Assembly: GCF_001642475.1 (NCBI RefSeq)
Contig: NW_019174003.1
Coordinates: 101,803 to 165,802, forward strand
Source: Fonsecaea monophora
Lineage: Eukaryota > Ascomycota > Eurotiomycetes > Chaetothyriales > Herpotrichiellaceae
DNA length: 64,000 bases
Direction of reading: 5' to 3'
Shown in pieces: positions 33,511 to 44,545 of the stretch. The position numbers and the translations under genes were made by a program. The stretch's first letter is position 1, and every line of letters starts with the position of its first letter. Under the pieces are notes generated by a model, which did not search any database, was not told the origin of the DNA, and was given only the letters and a program-made list of their open reading frames with translations.

Positions 33511-34599
33511 ATGGCCTCATCTCGCACGAGATCCGCTGCCGTCGCAGCCGCCGCTCTCGCCTTGCTGCCATTGTCTTCTGCACTTCCAAAGGCCCAAGAA
33601 GCTGCTCCATCTCAGGGGGACTATTTGGCTTCCTGCATTGCCTCAGTCTCTTCGGACCAGAGGGACATCTGCAACCCGGATTCCGTTGCCGCCATTCAAT
33701 ATTGTATCGTTTCAACAGCCCCGCCTCAGTCTGTTGCGGCCGTGATAGGGGCGTTGGTCACATACTGTGCAGAGCAGCACGGACCAGCAACCACCACCTC
33801 TAGGAGCAGCACTGCGGGAGGACGGAGTACTCGGACAAGCACCACTACTTCCTCTGCAAGCACTACCTCACACTCAGCTCAATGGAACGACTGGTCCAAC
33901 ACAACAACGACGACTACTAAACCGCAAGCCACGTCATCTGTTCATTGGGAAGACTGGTCAAACTCGAGCACAACTTCTTGTACATCCTCAGCTTCTCAGT
34001 GGATAGATTGGAGTTCAGTTAGCCCCGAGGCCACAGTTACAAGTGAGGCCACAGAGACGTGGTCTGACTGGGCGATCCCAACCTCGCCGGCTCCTGTGGC
34101 TCCCGAGATTACAAGCTCCGAATGGGAAGTGTGGGTTTCCGTGTCGTCGACTATCGCGCCGCCTTTAGCTCCGACATCAAGTTGGGAAGATTGGAGTTCT
34201 GCGTCGTCGACTGAAGCTCCATCGTCAACTTGGGAAGACTGGAGTTCTGCGATGCCGACTATCGCACCTACTGAAACCTCTACGTCAAGTTGGGAAGATT
34301 GGAGTTCCGCTTCGTCATCTACCACACCTACTGAGGCTCCAACATCAACGTGGGAAGAATGGACGAGTATGCCCACAATTGCCCCGATCACAACGAGCTC
34401 CACAACTTCGGCCTCAAGCCACAGCACGCCCACCAAGACATGGACATTTGGAGGGAGCTCGTCTACTTCAGCGAGCACTTCGAAAACCATGCAAGCGTCA
34501 CCTATCGCGTCTACTTTTGTGGGCGCTGGCAACCAAGTGGGATCGTCCGTTGGTCTTCTTGTTGCAGTCGCGGTTGCTGCTGCTCTGCCTATGATCTAA
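33511..34599 (+). CDS. Secreted GPI-anchor-type Ser/Thr-rich protein with W-x-D-W repeats
   Basis: Intronless 362-residue protein with the layout of a fungal cell-wall protein. Residues 1-25 form a signal peptide (AAVAAAALALLPLSSA). A small Cys-containing domain follows (about 30-95, four Cys: SCIAS, DICNP, QYCIV, TYCAE). A long Ser/Thr/Pro-rich region (100-310) is expected to be O-mannosylated. The C terminus (GSSVGLLVAVAVAAALPMI) is a typical GPI-attachment tail. Within the Ser/Thr region about nine copies of a W-x-[DE]-W core recur, mostly WEDWS, every 15-30 residues. The Cys domain has too few Cys for a standard CFEM domain and I do not assign it. The function is unknown; cell-wall or adhesion roles are inference. 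The first ATG fits the signal peptide exactly. Confidence 0.88.
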   Translation: MASSRTRSAAVAAAALALLPLSSALPKAQEAAPSQGDYLASCIASVSSDQRDICNPDSVAAIQYCIVSTAPPQSVAAVIGALVTYCAEQHGPATTTSRSSTAGGRSTRTSTTTSSASTTSHSAQWNDWSNTTTTTTKPQATSSVHWEDWSNSSTTSCTSSASQWIDWSSVSPEATVTSEATETWSDWAIPTSPAPVAPEITSSEWEVWVSVSSTIAPPLAPTSSWEDWSSASSTEAPSSTWEDWSSAMPTIAPTETSTSSWEDWSSASSSTTPTEAPTSTWEEWTSMPTIAPITTSSTTSASSHSTPTKTWTFGGSSSTSASTSKTMQASPIASTFVGAGNQVGSSVGLLVAVAVAAALPMI

Positions 34600-34834
34600 G
34601 GCCACAGCAAAATCAGCGGCAACAAGGTGTCAAGTGCAGGGCACTCGGCTCTAACGTCAATGGGGGGCGGCGGGTGTGAGGCCCGGGGGAAGGAAGGGCG
34701 AAGATTGATTCATCGGCACTTCATTTACACTTTGGATTTCGGCAGTTCCTCCCACCACGAAATTTGGTTTACGACTTATGAATTGGTAATATTCGATTGA
34801 AATGCTTTGATTGTGTTTGGATATGCATATAATA

Positions 34835-34851
34835 CCCCCCCCCCCCCCCCC
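34835..34851. repeat. Homopolymer of 17 C
   Basis: A run of 17 consecutive C, downstream of the GPI protein gene; length is probably variable and sensitive to sequencing error. Confidence 0.9.
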
Positions 34852-36022
34852 AAGAGGTTGGGCTGTATGGGACAAGGATGAGAAAACGGCAGGAGAACGG
34901 GACTGAAAATGAAGACATTTTGGGACATGGCATGAAGTTGTACAATGTGAGGGACTGACGGAACAAATATATTGCACATACATACCTCGTACATATCATA
35001 CGTTGTACTCGGATTAGCTGTACATAGAAAGATTGATGGACATCTATGTCCTCGGCTATATGCAAAGCACTTTTATCAGCAAGGTTCGTTCACCACTCAC
35101 ACGTTTGCTTCCATATCTACTCGGCACATTTCAATCTCTCCCCTTCACAAGCCAGAAATCCATTTATGTTGTAGTAGCTAGAGCATTACCCGAGTCTACG
35201 TACCGAACACTGTGCATCTGATAGAGAAGGCCCTCCCATTCATTCATTCCCCAACCAATCAATCAATCAACCAACCGTGTATGGCATGATATGACATGAT
35301 ATGACATGAGATCCGTGAGAAACCCCATTTCGGGGAAAGGTCGGGGCTTCATAGCATTACCTGCTGCATCCATCGTTTGTGACTATTTCTCCAGAGCTGG
35401 TTGGATCGTTTCTTGTTTTGCTCCAAAGCACGCTCAGGCCCGAAGCCTCGTCAGCTTGATACTGCTTACAGTCTAGTGGGCTGCTCCCGTATCTCCTCAG
35501 CTGTTGAGATGCAACAACCCTTCTTTCTGTTCTTCGAAAATAAATGTCAGAGTTGAAGGGACGCAGGAGGGTGAGGAGGACATTTGTCGCCCAATTGCAG
35601 CCCGTAAAAGTCTTTCCCCTTTGGAGATTCTGGATTTTTCTCCGGGGCCAAGAGAGGGCATGGAGAAACCAAAGAGTTTGGAGGATTCGTCGGACGATCT
35701 TCGAAATCGACTTTTCTTTTCCCTTCTTCTCCAAATAATTTAAACGCTTTAGCTCTGTGCCTGGTCTGGTCTCTTTTTCTTGGTCGCTTCTTATGTAATA
35801 CCTAGGTGCATAGTCCTTCGGTAAAATGGCTACATACAAAGAAGGAAGCTGACAAGAACCCGCCGAAACCGGACAAATGCCGGGGTAGAAACCTGGAAAT
35901 TGTGGTCCTCGATATCAAACGATACCCACCCCCTCACTCACTCACTCACTCAATCACTCAATGAACTATGTAGGTACTCGTACCTAGGGTGGCCAGATAC
36001 CGTCAGACTCGGATCGGTTTCG

Positions 36023-36040
36023 CCTCCCCCCGGGGGGAGG
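36023..36040. repeat. 18-bp perfect GC palindrome
   Basis: Two 9-base arms, CCTCCCCCC and GGGGGGAGG, meet without a spacer, followed by more G-rich sequence. It lies about 460 bases upstream of the hydrolase start codon and could form a cruciform or simply be a GC box-like element. Confidence 0.85.
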
Positions 36041-36496
36041 GGGAGAGGGGTCACCAGGGGTTTTGTCCCACAGTGACATAAACATGTCCTCCTCCATTGG
36101 CAATAATGGGTTTAATTTTCAATCCAGAGGGTTTAAGAGATTTGCGGGACGGCACCGACAGAGCGGAACCGCAAGTAGTAGAGAAAATGAGGGGAGATGG
36201 AGAGAAAAAAGATGGAGAAACTCAAGTAGAGGGCCCGCGGAAGGATGGTGACGGGGGGCGGCGGGCGAGTATAAAGACGATTCGTTTTGGATGTTGCTTG
36301 GCCTCCAACAAAGTTGAGGTCAGAAAAGGTGCGCAGCCAGCAGCAGATAACTTGACGTGTGTGTCTCTCTCTCCAGAAAAGCCTACGATAGAGAGTGTTG
36401 TCTCTGTCTGCCATTATACTACAGACCTGACTTGACTTGACCTGATCGGATCGAATCCGCAACGAGCCTCAATCCCTACCCAGGAAACCAACCAAG

Positions 36497-37569
36497 ATGC
36501 CCAACACCAAGACGGTCCACGTCCCTCACCTGGGCGGCATCGACGCCGCGTACCAGATGCCCTACCCCTACGACGCGTCTAAGCCGACGTTGATCCTCGT
36601 CAACAGCTTCACCACCTCGTCCGAGCTGTACCAGAAGCAGTACGCCAACAAAGAACTCACGGACAAGATGAACCTCTTGGCCATCGAGCTGCTCGGCCAC
36701 GGGCAGACGCGGACCAAGTCGGAGAATTTCACATACTGGGACACGGCCATCATGAACATCCAGGTCATGGACGCGCTGGGCATCAAGAAGGCCTTTGTCC
36801 TGGGCACGAGCCAGGGTGGATGGATCACGGTGCGGATGGCGCTGTTGGCTCCTGAAAAGGTAATGTCACCACACCAATGGCCCTGTCTCTCCCTCTGTGG
36901 GATGTGGAAGGATATAACTGACACACATTTCTACCTCGCAGATCCAAGGTATCATCCCCCTCGGCACCTCGCTGGACTACGAGTCCGAACGCACCCGCAA
37001 ACTCGGCTGCTGGGACGGCGTGGCCGCTTGCACGGGCCCCATCGACAAATGGACGAGCAAGACCCCGACGCCCGACTTCAAACCCGACCTCGAATACTGC
37101 GATTTCCTGATCGACATCGGCTTCGGCAAGGGCTGCACCCAGGAGATGCGCGAGTTCTGGCGCAAGACCATCCAGGCCAACTACCAGGGCGACGACGGCC
37201 GACGACGGGCGAGGATGGCGGCTATCAATCTGCGCGAGCGCGACGGCCTGCACGGTCGACTGTTTGACGTCAAGTGTCCGGTTATGTGGTTACATGTACG
37301 GCCCTTCCCCCATCCCTCTCCCAGTTTCTCCTTCATGTGTATTTGTAAGAGGCGTATTGTTCAACGCTAACACGTGGGGGTTCTGTCTCGTACAGGGCTC
37401 AGACGACCTCGTCTACAGCGTCGCCAACGCGAAGGAGGAAATCAAGCTCCTCACCAACTCGCCGTCGGCCGAGCTGATCGTGGTTCCCGGCGGGGCGCAC
37501 TTCTTGTCAGCATCGCACCCGAAGGAGGTGGATAGTGCCCTCATCGCCTTTGTGGGCAAGTATGCTTGA
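36497..37569 (+). CDS. Alpha/beta hydrolase fold protein
   Basis: Serine hydrolase of the alpha/beta hydrolase-1 type, probably cytosolic, with unknown substrate. Three exons, 36497-36859, 36942-37295 and 37396-37569, give 296 residues; both introns are in phase 0 (GTAATG...CTCGCAG and GTACGG...GTACAG). The catalytic triad is easy to see: Ser in VLGTSQGGW near 107, Asp in GSDDLVY at 242 or 243, right at the start of exon 3, and His in PGGAHFLSASH near 272. The oxyanion region is the LVNSFTTSSELY segment. The middle lid part is about 100 residues with several Cys. The start ATG follows ACCAAG, a good context. It is the first of two plus-strand metabolic enzymes here, but the 3.1-kb gap argues against functional pairing with the dehydrogenase. 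Confidence 0.9.
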
Positions 37570-40500
37570 ACTCATGGCCATAAAATATCCCGCGAAGGTC
37601 GGCATGCTTTGTGAAAAAGACATCCTGTCATGTTTGATGCCTCGAGGGCTTTGGTGGCGTGGGCCTCTAACCCCATCCCCTGTTTGTAGCTTCCTTGTGT
37701 CTTCTGACTGCAGGGTCCTTGTCATCGAGGTACACATGTCATCAATGTATGTAGGTGTGTAGGTATGATGTATGGATATACGCACTTACTCCTAGACCCG
37801 TTAAACCCAGTTCGAAAATCGAAGCCCGAGTCCCTATAAGACTTGCACCAGTAGATGTGAATGATCATGGTGATGTTTTGCGCATCTGGAAAGAAACTCA
37901 TAGCATGTAACTGACCCATGTAGATTTTCCTGCTGTTGTCGTTGCGCTTGTTCACCTGTGGGTGGATGGTGGTTTATTCTCGGAGGGACGTTTGTCCGGC
38001 CGGCCACCTGGTTATCCACCCACCCCCTTTGCTGTGCCAGCCTCGTGGATGCTGGATCAACGCCACACATAGTCTTTGCACCACGCCCACGGACAAGACA
38101 CGGGAAGGAAGGTGTATGCAAGCCTGCCATTTTCAACAGTTTGACGCCCGTGGTGTTTCATCTGTGGTTGTCTGTCTCCAAATTGGTCAGCTGGTGTTGC
38201 GGTTTCAGGTGGGCGCGGTTGACGATGCATGGACTTGTTTGATTGCTGAAATGCAAAGGGTTTGTGTGCCAGTGGGTCGTTTTGCTTTGTGCCACCATCA
38301 TCTTCCTTTGTCACATCTGGTACACCATATCCTTGGAGTTGTGCGGTTTGTGTTGCGTCGGGGTATCTAGATGTTGTTGGACAGAACTGCGTTGTGCTGG
38401 AGGGAGTAGATGATCTCCTTGTTTGCAGGCATTGTTTGTTTTATGGACTGTTTGCCTTTGGGATGTACTATTTCAGTGTTGTTGGATCTGTGAAAGGTCG
38501 AGATGTGGTGGACAGCGAGGACAGAAAGGAGCCAGATGCTGGAGTAGTCAGACAAGCAATCGTGTCGACGTGTCTGAAGCATGATATATGCCATACCAAG
38601 CATAGAGAGAACCGTGTTAATGGCGTAGATTGAGTACAGATGATGCAGAAGGTCAATTATTTGCTCTCATCCGTCGCAGCGCAACAGTCATGCACGCCGC
38701 TGCTCCAGCGGCAGCAGTCAAGACTCATGTCATCGGCGCGGCTGGTGCTAATGCGGCCAGTGACCACGATATGCTCCGCTTTTAATCAATGTTTTCCTTC
38801 TTCTGAATCACTTCTGCCCGTCTCTGTTCATTCAGAACTGTTTTCGCTCTTTGAATCTCCCTCGACAAGATTTGGACCTTCTTTGTTCTCAAACTGACCA
38901 TGCACTTCATCAACCACACGATGTCTCCTAGAAAGAGACTCGAGTATGATGCCCTCCAACAGTAGTATGAGGTGATCCATCTCAAGAAAAAGATGACAGT
39001 TCTGTCCCTGATGTGGGTGAGATTGGCGGCACAAGGCCACGACTGACTCTTTGAAGCAGAGCCTTGAAGGCCCCTGCTTGACGACAAATTGCCAGCATCG
39101 ACGATGACGAGGTCATCTCAGCTCAGTCCACTTGTTGCCGTCGAACACATCTATCAACTTGCCTGACCTTGGCCTTGTTGAGAATGCCCAGGAGGCAGAC
39201 AGCAACCGTCCCATTCTCCAGTAATAAACACGTCTGTGAAACAACATGGAACAAGATCAAGTCCTGAGGCGCAAGAACAATACGTCTGCCCTCTAAGCTC
39301 ACCGTCAAGACTTCCACAGCAAGAGCCCTCAAGAGTTGGGCTGGAAAACAGGGACACCTCCATAGTAAGTCTCCGACTCCAGTCCCCAAAACCAACCATG
39401 ATGAACAAATTGCCCTCTGTCAATATGCACGACGCCTCGAGGTATCGGCATAGATGCGAAGAAAAGCTTATACTTATCTGAACGGACTCTCTCAATCCTT
39501 TCCTGCATCCCTCTACCTTTGTCTGGACGTATGCTGACCCGAGGCCTTGACAAGTGCTCCAAGCTCGTGTCAATCATCGGGGACACAAGGACAGCCCTGC
39601 AATCTCGTCAACCATTCGCCGCTGTATCGTGCTTCAGACGTCACTCGATGGTAAGTAAAGTTTCCTGTCTCCTGATGCATGCCCAGTACTTTTCCTGTGA
39701 TGAATTTTATCCCATACAATGAATGGAGTTCTTTTGGAACGATGGCATACAACGCTCGATTTGCCCTGAAAAGGAGAATCGCGACCACGGTTACCCATCC
39801 CCCAAGTTCAAGGGAGGCTGGACCGCTGATTCGACTTTTGTGACCAGAATTGTTGACTCACAATTGTCACGAACCGGTCGAGACTCTGGCAATTACAACC
39901 AACCTCAGGAGACAAAACCTACCAGAGAAGTCGATAGATGACGGTCAGAGGCGAAGGAGGGCCATGTCTTCATAAGAGGAGGTGTACATTTCGTGGGAGA
40001 CATTGTGTTCAGAGAAGAATTAAAGTAGAGGCACAGAGCCAGCACATGTGGCGTCACTGCGTCATTGCGTCACACATAGAAATATCACCATGTGGATGAA
40101 CCATCGTGCCATGCCATCAACTCGACCATATTACTCACTCTTCACAAAGGCCTCTGAAGATTCTTTTATCCGAGATGTTACTGTCACCTCTGTTCGCAAT
40201 GACACGTCACCCAGCCTCGCCGTCCCCGCTTGTTCCTGCATAGCCGAGCCCATGCATGCTGCACGCATAGAGCCGGAGATAGGCTTGCTTCAGCGACCGT
40301 CCACCCGCAGGTCGCGTCCAAAGGATGACACGAAAACCTTTCGACGTATCTCATTGGACAGCCCTCGACCATCAACCATGTTGGAAATTAGTCGATGCAT
40401 CGATGCAGGACATGTCGCATGCTGACAGATGGCGTTGCGGTTTTAAAGAGGCTGTGGCGTTGTGCATACAGGGACCATCTCCAGAGGTTACATGAGTCAG

Positions 40501-40678
40501 CATCAAGCTGTTCGTGGTATCTTGTGTACAACCGTGGCGGGATATAAAGGAGATGCAGTCTTCTGCGACCTTAGACCCTTGAGAGTAGCATTTTCATCAC
40601 CAGTGACCAACTACCAACGCTATCCCACGAACGTCACATTCTTAAACATCTGCAGAGCATTCTCGCGGCGAAAGCGCA
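37570..40678. other. Long intergenic region, 3.1 kb
   Basis: No gene supported. Minus-strand 38782-39087 includes a charged, coil-like stretch (VQILSREIQRAKTVLNEQRR) that might be an exon remnant, but no start, partners or splice structure could be matched. The last 300 bases form the dehydrogenase promoter. Confidence 0.4.
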
Positions 40679-41697
40679 ATGTCATTCGGGTTCGAGACAA
40701 CGGGCGATGAAATAGTGGACCATTTCGAAGACCAAGTCAAGGGCAAGACCTGTAAGACCCAGAGTTTTCCGGGATTGTGTGAAGATAGCCAGCTCATGGA
40801 TATCCAGTCCTAATCACCGGTCCAACGCCAGGAGGAATCGGTGCCGAATCAGCACTCTGTCTCGCAAGAGCAAACCCCAGACATCTGGTCCTTGCCGGCC
40901 GCTCGCGACAGAAGATCCAACCTCTGATCGACCAACTCCAGGAGACCAACCCGAACGTGAAGACCAGCTTCGTCCCGCTCGACCTCGGGAGCCAAAAGTC
41001 TGTGCGGCAAGCCGTCGAGGATGTCAAGGCACTTCTCGAGGGGGACAAGATCGACTACGTGATCCTCAACGCCGCCATCATGGCGTGCCCGTACGGGGTG
41101 ACGGAAGACGGCATCGAGACGCAGTTAGCCACGAACCACCTTGGCCACTTCCTCTTCACCAACCTCCTCCTGAAGAGCGGCCTGATCGGGTCGCGCGTCG
41201 TCATCGTCAGCAGCTCAGCGTCCGAACGTGCGGCGGAATACGCTTTCCAGCCTCTGGATGACATATCGTACAGCGACGGCGCCACTTACGACGCGATGCA
41301 AGCGTACACTTTCTCCAAGGCGTGCAGCGTCCTCTACGGAAAGCGACTCGCCAGACTCCTCCACCACAAACACCCGGACGTGGCCGTCTTCAGCCTCAAC
41401 CCGGGAAGCATCCGCACGAATCTGCAGGGCTACATGAACGCCGACGTGCGCAGCCGCGCCATCGACGTCGCCCGACGCTACAACCCTGCCTTCACGATAC
41501 CCGAGCTCAAGACCCTGCAGCAAGGCTGCGCAACCCAGCTCCGTGCGGCGCTGGACCCGACTTTGGCAGTCGACTCGGGCGCCTACCTCGACGACTGCCA
41601 GGTGACGAGGGTGGCTGTCCACGAGGGCCACGCGCGGTACACCGACCAAGTTTGGGAGTTGAGCGAGCGGCTTGTGGGAGAGAAATTCGAGTTTTAG
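40679..41697 (+). CDS. Short-chain dehydrogenase/reductase
   Basis: Classical SDR, NAD(P)-dependent oxidoreductase, 320 residues from two exons (40679-40751 and 40808-41697; GTAAGA...ATCCAG). The Rossmann glycine motif is TGPTPGGIG, a variant of TGxxxGxG, right after the intron; without the first exon the preceding strand would be lost. NAAIMACPYG replaces the usual NNAG, the catalytic Ser is in VVIVSSSAS and the Tyr/Lys pair in AYTFSKA (near 190 and 194). The arrangement resembles retinol dehydrogenase/WW-oxidoreductase-like fungal SDRs. An extension of about 20 residues precedes the fold. Substrate unknown; specificity for NADP is not evident from the sequence. Confidence 0.9.
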
Positions 41698-42579
41698 GCC
41701 AGGCCGCACCGGCAGGCCCGTCCTGGTATATATTATATCCCTTGTCCGGATCGGCTGAAATGGGATATCACGCGGTGTCGTCTGTCGGACTCATTGGTCC
41801 TTTACAAGAAAGCGCTTCTCTCACCTGGAGACTGAAACCAGCGGGGCGGCGACGCGTAATATTAATTGTTTGGTTGCATACCAAAGCGTGCAGGCATGTG
41901 TTGAGACAACCGATACCTACAAAGTGTTCGAGCCTTTGAAGCTTTCATCACAAAAGAGGCCTTCGTCACGGATCATTCTTGTTCTGTATCTCCATCGAAT
42001 TTTTTTTCTTACTCATTCAAATTCATTCCGGGGTCATAGACTGTTTCTAACCACGCGAGTGGTCTCTGCACTAAAAACTAATACTCTTTGGACATTCTCA
42101 TCGCTTAAAGAATACTTGTTGCCCCCTTTGATCACGGATCCTTCCGAAAATAGTCCCATTCCACCTCTGCTTTTTTCTACAACGTTGAGAAATGCAGAAA
42201 GGGGACCTCACGGACGAGTTCTGGTCGCAAAACGTGAACATGATAACTGCTTCCATCAACGCCACTGCTGGAATTCAACAAGAGATTTCGACAATATGCC
42301 GGACGATAGGGCGCCGATGGACAGAGTACGGGATTGACACCGGGCCGCCTCATTAATTCTGGGACTCGATGGGCTGCTGACATTCGCCCAAATTATTTCG
42401 AGGGGAGGTGTGGTGTGTAGTTGGTCTCCTCTCGTGGATGTATTCGATTCTGCTCATGATCAGATCCCCGTCGTCCGCATCAGACTCGTTTAGTACATCT
42501 TAAGAGGGTAGAGGTCAGGTTGCTGCGCTCACGGAGCATTCCTTCGCCCCAGCAGCGAGTATAACGCGGTGTCACCACA
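41698..42579. other. Convergent 3' spacer (SDR / SPG1)
   Basis: About 880 bases between convergent stop codons. A CTCA- and T-rich stretch lies near 41990-42040. No gene supported. Confidence 0.5.
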
Positions 42580-43561
42580 TCAGTTGACCGACTGATACAG
42601 CAGCAGCGGTTCGCCGACATTTTCAATCTCCGGAATCGTGCATTTCAGATCGAATGCTTTGGAGAGGACAATCTTGAAGATCTTTTGGACATTGATGCTG
42701 TGGCTTGTGCTGCTGAAGATGAGACTCGCGCGCATGGCTTTTGCGAATCTTCGAGCCTGTGAAACACACGAGGTCAACATGGCTGTGCTAATCACATGGC
42801 CAAAAGTTGCTCCGACTCACCTGGTTGCTGATCTCCTCTTGATCCTCCCTTGGGAAATTAACAAAATGGTCGTACTTTGTACCGATCAAGAAAGGTATGG
42901 CAGTCTTGTTAAATCCTCTACCCTGTCTGTACCATTCTTTTATGCTATTGAGCGTTGATTTCCGTGTCAAGTCGAACATGAAAAGGATAGCGACGGCATC
43001 GTTGCAGACAAGGGGAAGCATGTTGACAAACTCTCGTTGGCCACCGAGATCCCAGATCGAGAAGGTGATTTCTGTATTGCGTATCGAGATGGTCTTCTCC
43101 ATGAAGTTGACGCCTAAGGAAGCGTTAGCTGCTGGCGGCTAAATCATCAGAGGGAAGGGAAGCGCACCCAAGGTCTGTATGTAGTCTTCATCCCAGCTAC
43201 CCTCGACGTATTTGACCATTAGACTCGTCTTGCCGATCTGAGCATCTCCAACCATCCCGACTTTGATGACGACACTGGATTTGCTGGACGGTTGTGACTG
43301 TCTGTTCTCTTGATATTGTGTTTGTTGATGTCCGCCCATTCCAGAACCAGGTCTTGAGGTCGGTTGCTGGTAGAGGCTTGGAGAGTTATATCTCTGATTG
43401 GAGTCGCTGTCCATTGGCGGAGTTGCGGTAGCATTGGAAGTGTGAGATTGATGGCCGTTCTGGATCGCGGTAGTGTCCTCTTGTGGCTGATCCTGGTCAT
43501 TGACGATGTGAGGACTGTATGCCGAATCGGCGGGGTATTCAGCGGGAGCGGTGGGATCCAT
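42580..43561 (-). CDS. spg1: Spg1/Tem1-type septation GTPase
   Basis: Small Ras-superfamily GTPase at the top of the septation initiation/mitotic exit network, acting at spindle pole bodies. Three exons (43561-43168, 43113-42821, 42756-42580) total 864 bases and 287 residues. The first 95 residues are a Gln/Ser/Pro-rich extension. The P loop is GDAQIGKTSL at 105-114. Switch II reads WDLGGQREF rather than DTAGQ, a hallmark of the Spg1/Tem1 group. The G4 motif is GTKYD and G5 lies in the SLIFSSTSHSINV stretch; the protein ends without a CAAX prenylation box, as expected for the group. Yeast and fission yeast proteins are about 200-250 residues, the extra length here being N-terminal. Confidence 0.95.
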
Positions 43562-43913
43562 GGCTGGAACGACAACGAGCGAAGGACGGACGAGACGGAA
43601 AGATGAAAATTAGCTTTGAAAGCCTGCGGATGAAGCCTTGGGTCGGCTCATGCAGCGAAGATGAGCGTCGGTCTGAGGCTGCGGATGCGGTCGAAAGATG
43701 AAGTTTTGGTGTGTAGGTAAAGTAGGGTCGACAGGGAGCCCTTACATGGCGAATCAACACTCGAGGCACGCTCAACCACCGCAGACGCGTCTACGAACTC
43801 CAATCAGCGCCGAGAAAGTTAACTCTCAACCTCCGCAGCTGAGTGTGAGCGCGTTACAGTTTTGAGAGCATCCAGTCCTTCTCAATCGTATGACTATCCG
43901 TCATCATCATGAA
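43562..43913. other. Spacer between SPG1 and DUF202 genes
   Basis: About 350 bases carrying the SPG1 promoter and the 3' end of the next minus-strand gene; nothing else seen. Confidence 0.5.
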
Positions 43914-44545
43914 TCAAGTACGATATATTACACTCGCGGCAGCGGCAGCCTGCCGTTGTCTCGATGCCTGCACTTCGGCCCCCAAGAATAACGCACAAGC
44001 TGCAATAATCGCCGTCGAGACTACCCCAAAGATGATCTGCGTTTTCATCCCCGTCTGGACCAATGCCCGTCGTCTCGCATACTTTGTGACTGTCCGCATG
44101 TAGATGCCCAATCCGCTCACCAGACACGCCAGGGAAAGGACCCAGAAGATGATCCCTAGTGGATGAGATAACCGCCTTTCCAGGGAAGTAGGCTGGCTCT
44201 TTAGATGGAAGTTGACGAATATGGCGACGGCCACAACGGCCATATAGATGGATAGCCGGAGCCAGGATAAAAACGTTCTTTCGTTGGCACAATGGTCGCG
44301 GGCATCAGATGAAACATTAGAGAACAGAAGGGGTGCATAGAGAGGTCGCAGAAGAAACATCTGGATGGGATTCTCTGGATGGGTGCTGTATGACACGCTG
44401 ATTAGGCATCTGGCTGTCCCCAGCAACCCCGTGAAGAGACTTACTCGTCAACGTTGATGGTAGCACCGAAGGGATTGTAGAGGAGATGCCAGGCATCCTC
44501 TGTTGCCGGCGGAGGACTGATGTCTGGGTCCGCGGGAGGAGCCAT
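43914..44545 (-). CDS. DUF202 (YidH-like) small membrane protein
   Basis: Predicted three-helix membrane protein of 194 residues. Two exons, 44545-44445 and 44397-43914, are joined in phase 2 (GTAAGT...AATCAG). After a 50-residue polar start, the family's signature ARDHCANERTFLSWLRLSI leads into helix 1 (MAVVAVAIFVNF). Helix 2 (IIFWVLSLACLVSGLGIYM) and helix 3 (IIFGVVSTAIIAACALFLG) follow, and the protein ends in a short Ala/Gln-rich tail. Bacterial YidH and fungal relatives lack an agreed function; fungal members are often vacuolar or linked to the VTC4-type membrane domain, which is background knowledge rather than evidence here. Confidence 0.88.

Larger units (their letters stand above)
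34600..36496. other. Intergenic region with simple sequence, 1.9 kb
   Basis: No gene supported. It contains a run of 17 C (34835-34851), one TACCTCGTA (34983-34991), a 10-base repeat of the form CATGATATGA (35285-35309), a CACT-type run (35934-35960) and an 18-base perfect palindrome (36023-36040). The stretch from about 36250 to 36490 is the promoter and leader of the hydrolase gene. Confidence 0.5.

Noticed and set aside
33600..33780. CFEM domain in the GPI protein
   Set aside because: Only four Cys are present where CFEM has eight with defined spacing.
33996..34532. 178-codon minus-strand frame rich in Val/Glu/Ser repeats
   Set aside because: It is the antisense of the W-x-D-W repeat region; its repeats only mirror the plus-strand gene.
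38782..39087. Charged coil-like minus-strand stretch in the 37.6-40.7 kb gap
   Set aside because: A single short stretch without start or flanking exons; could be chance.
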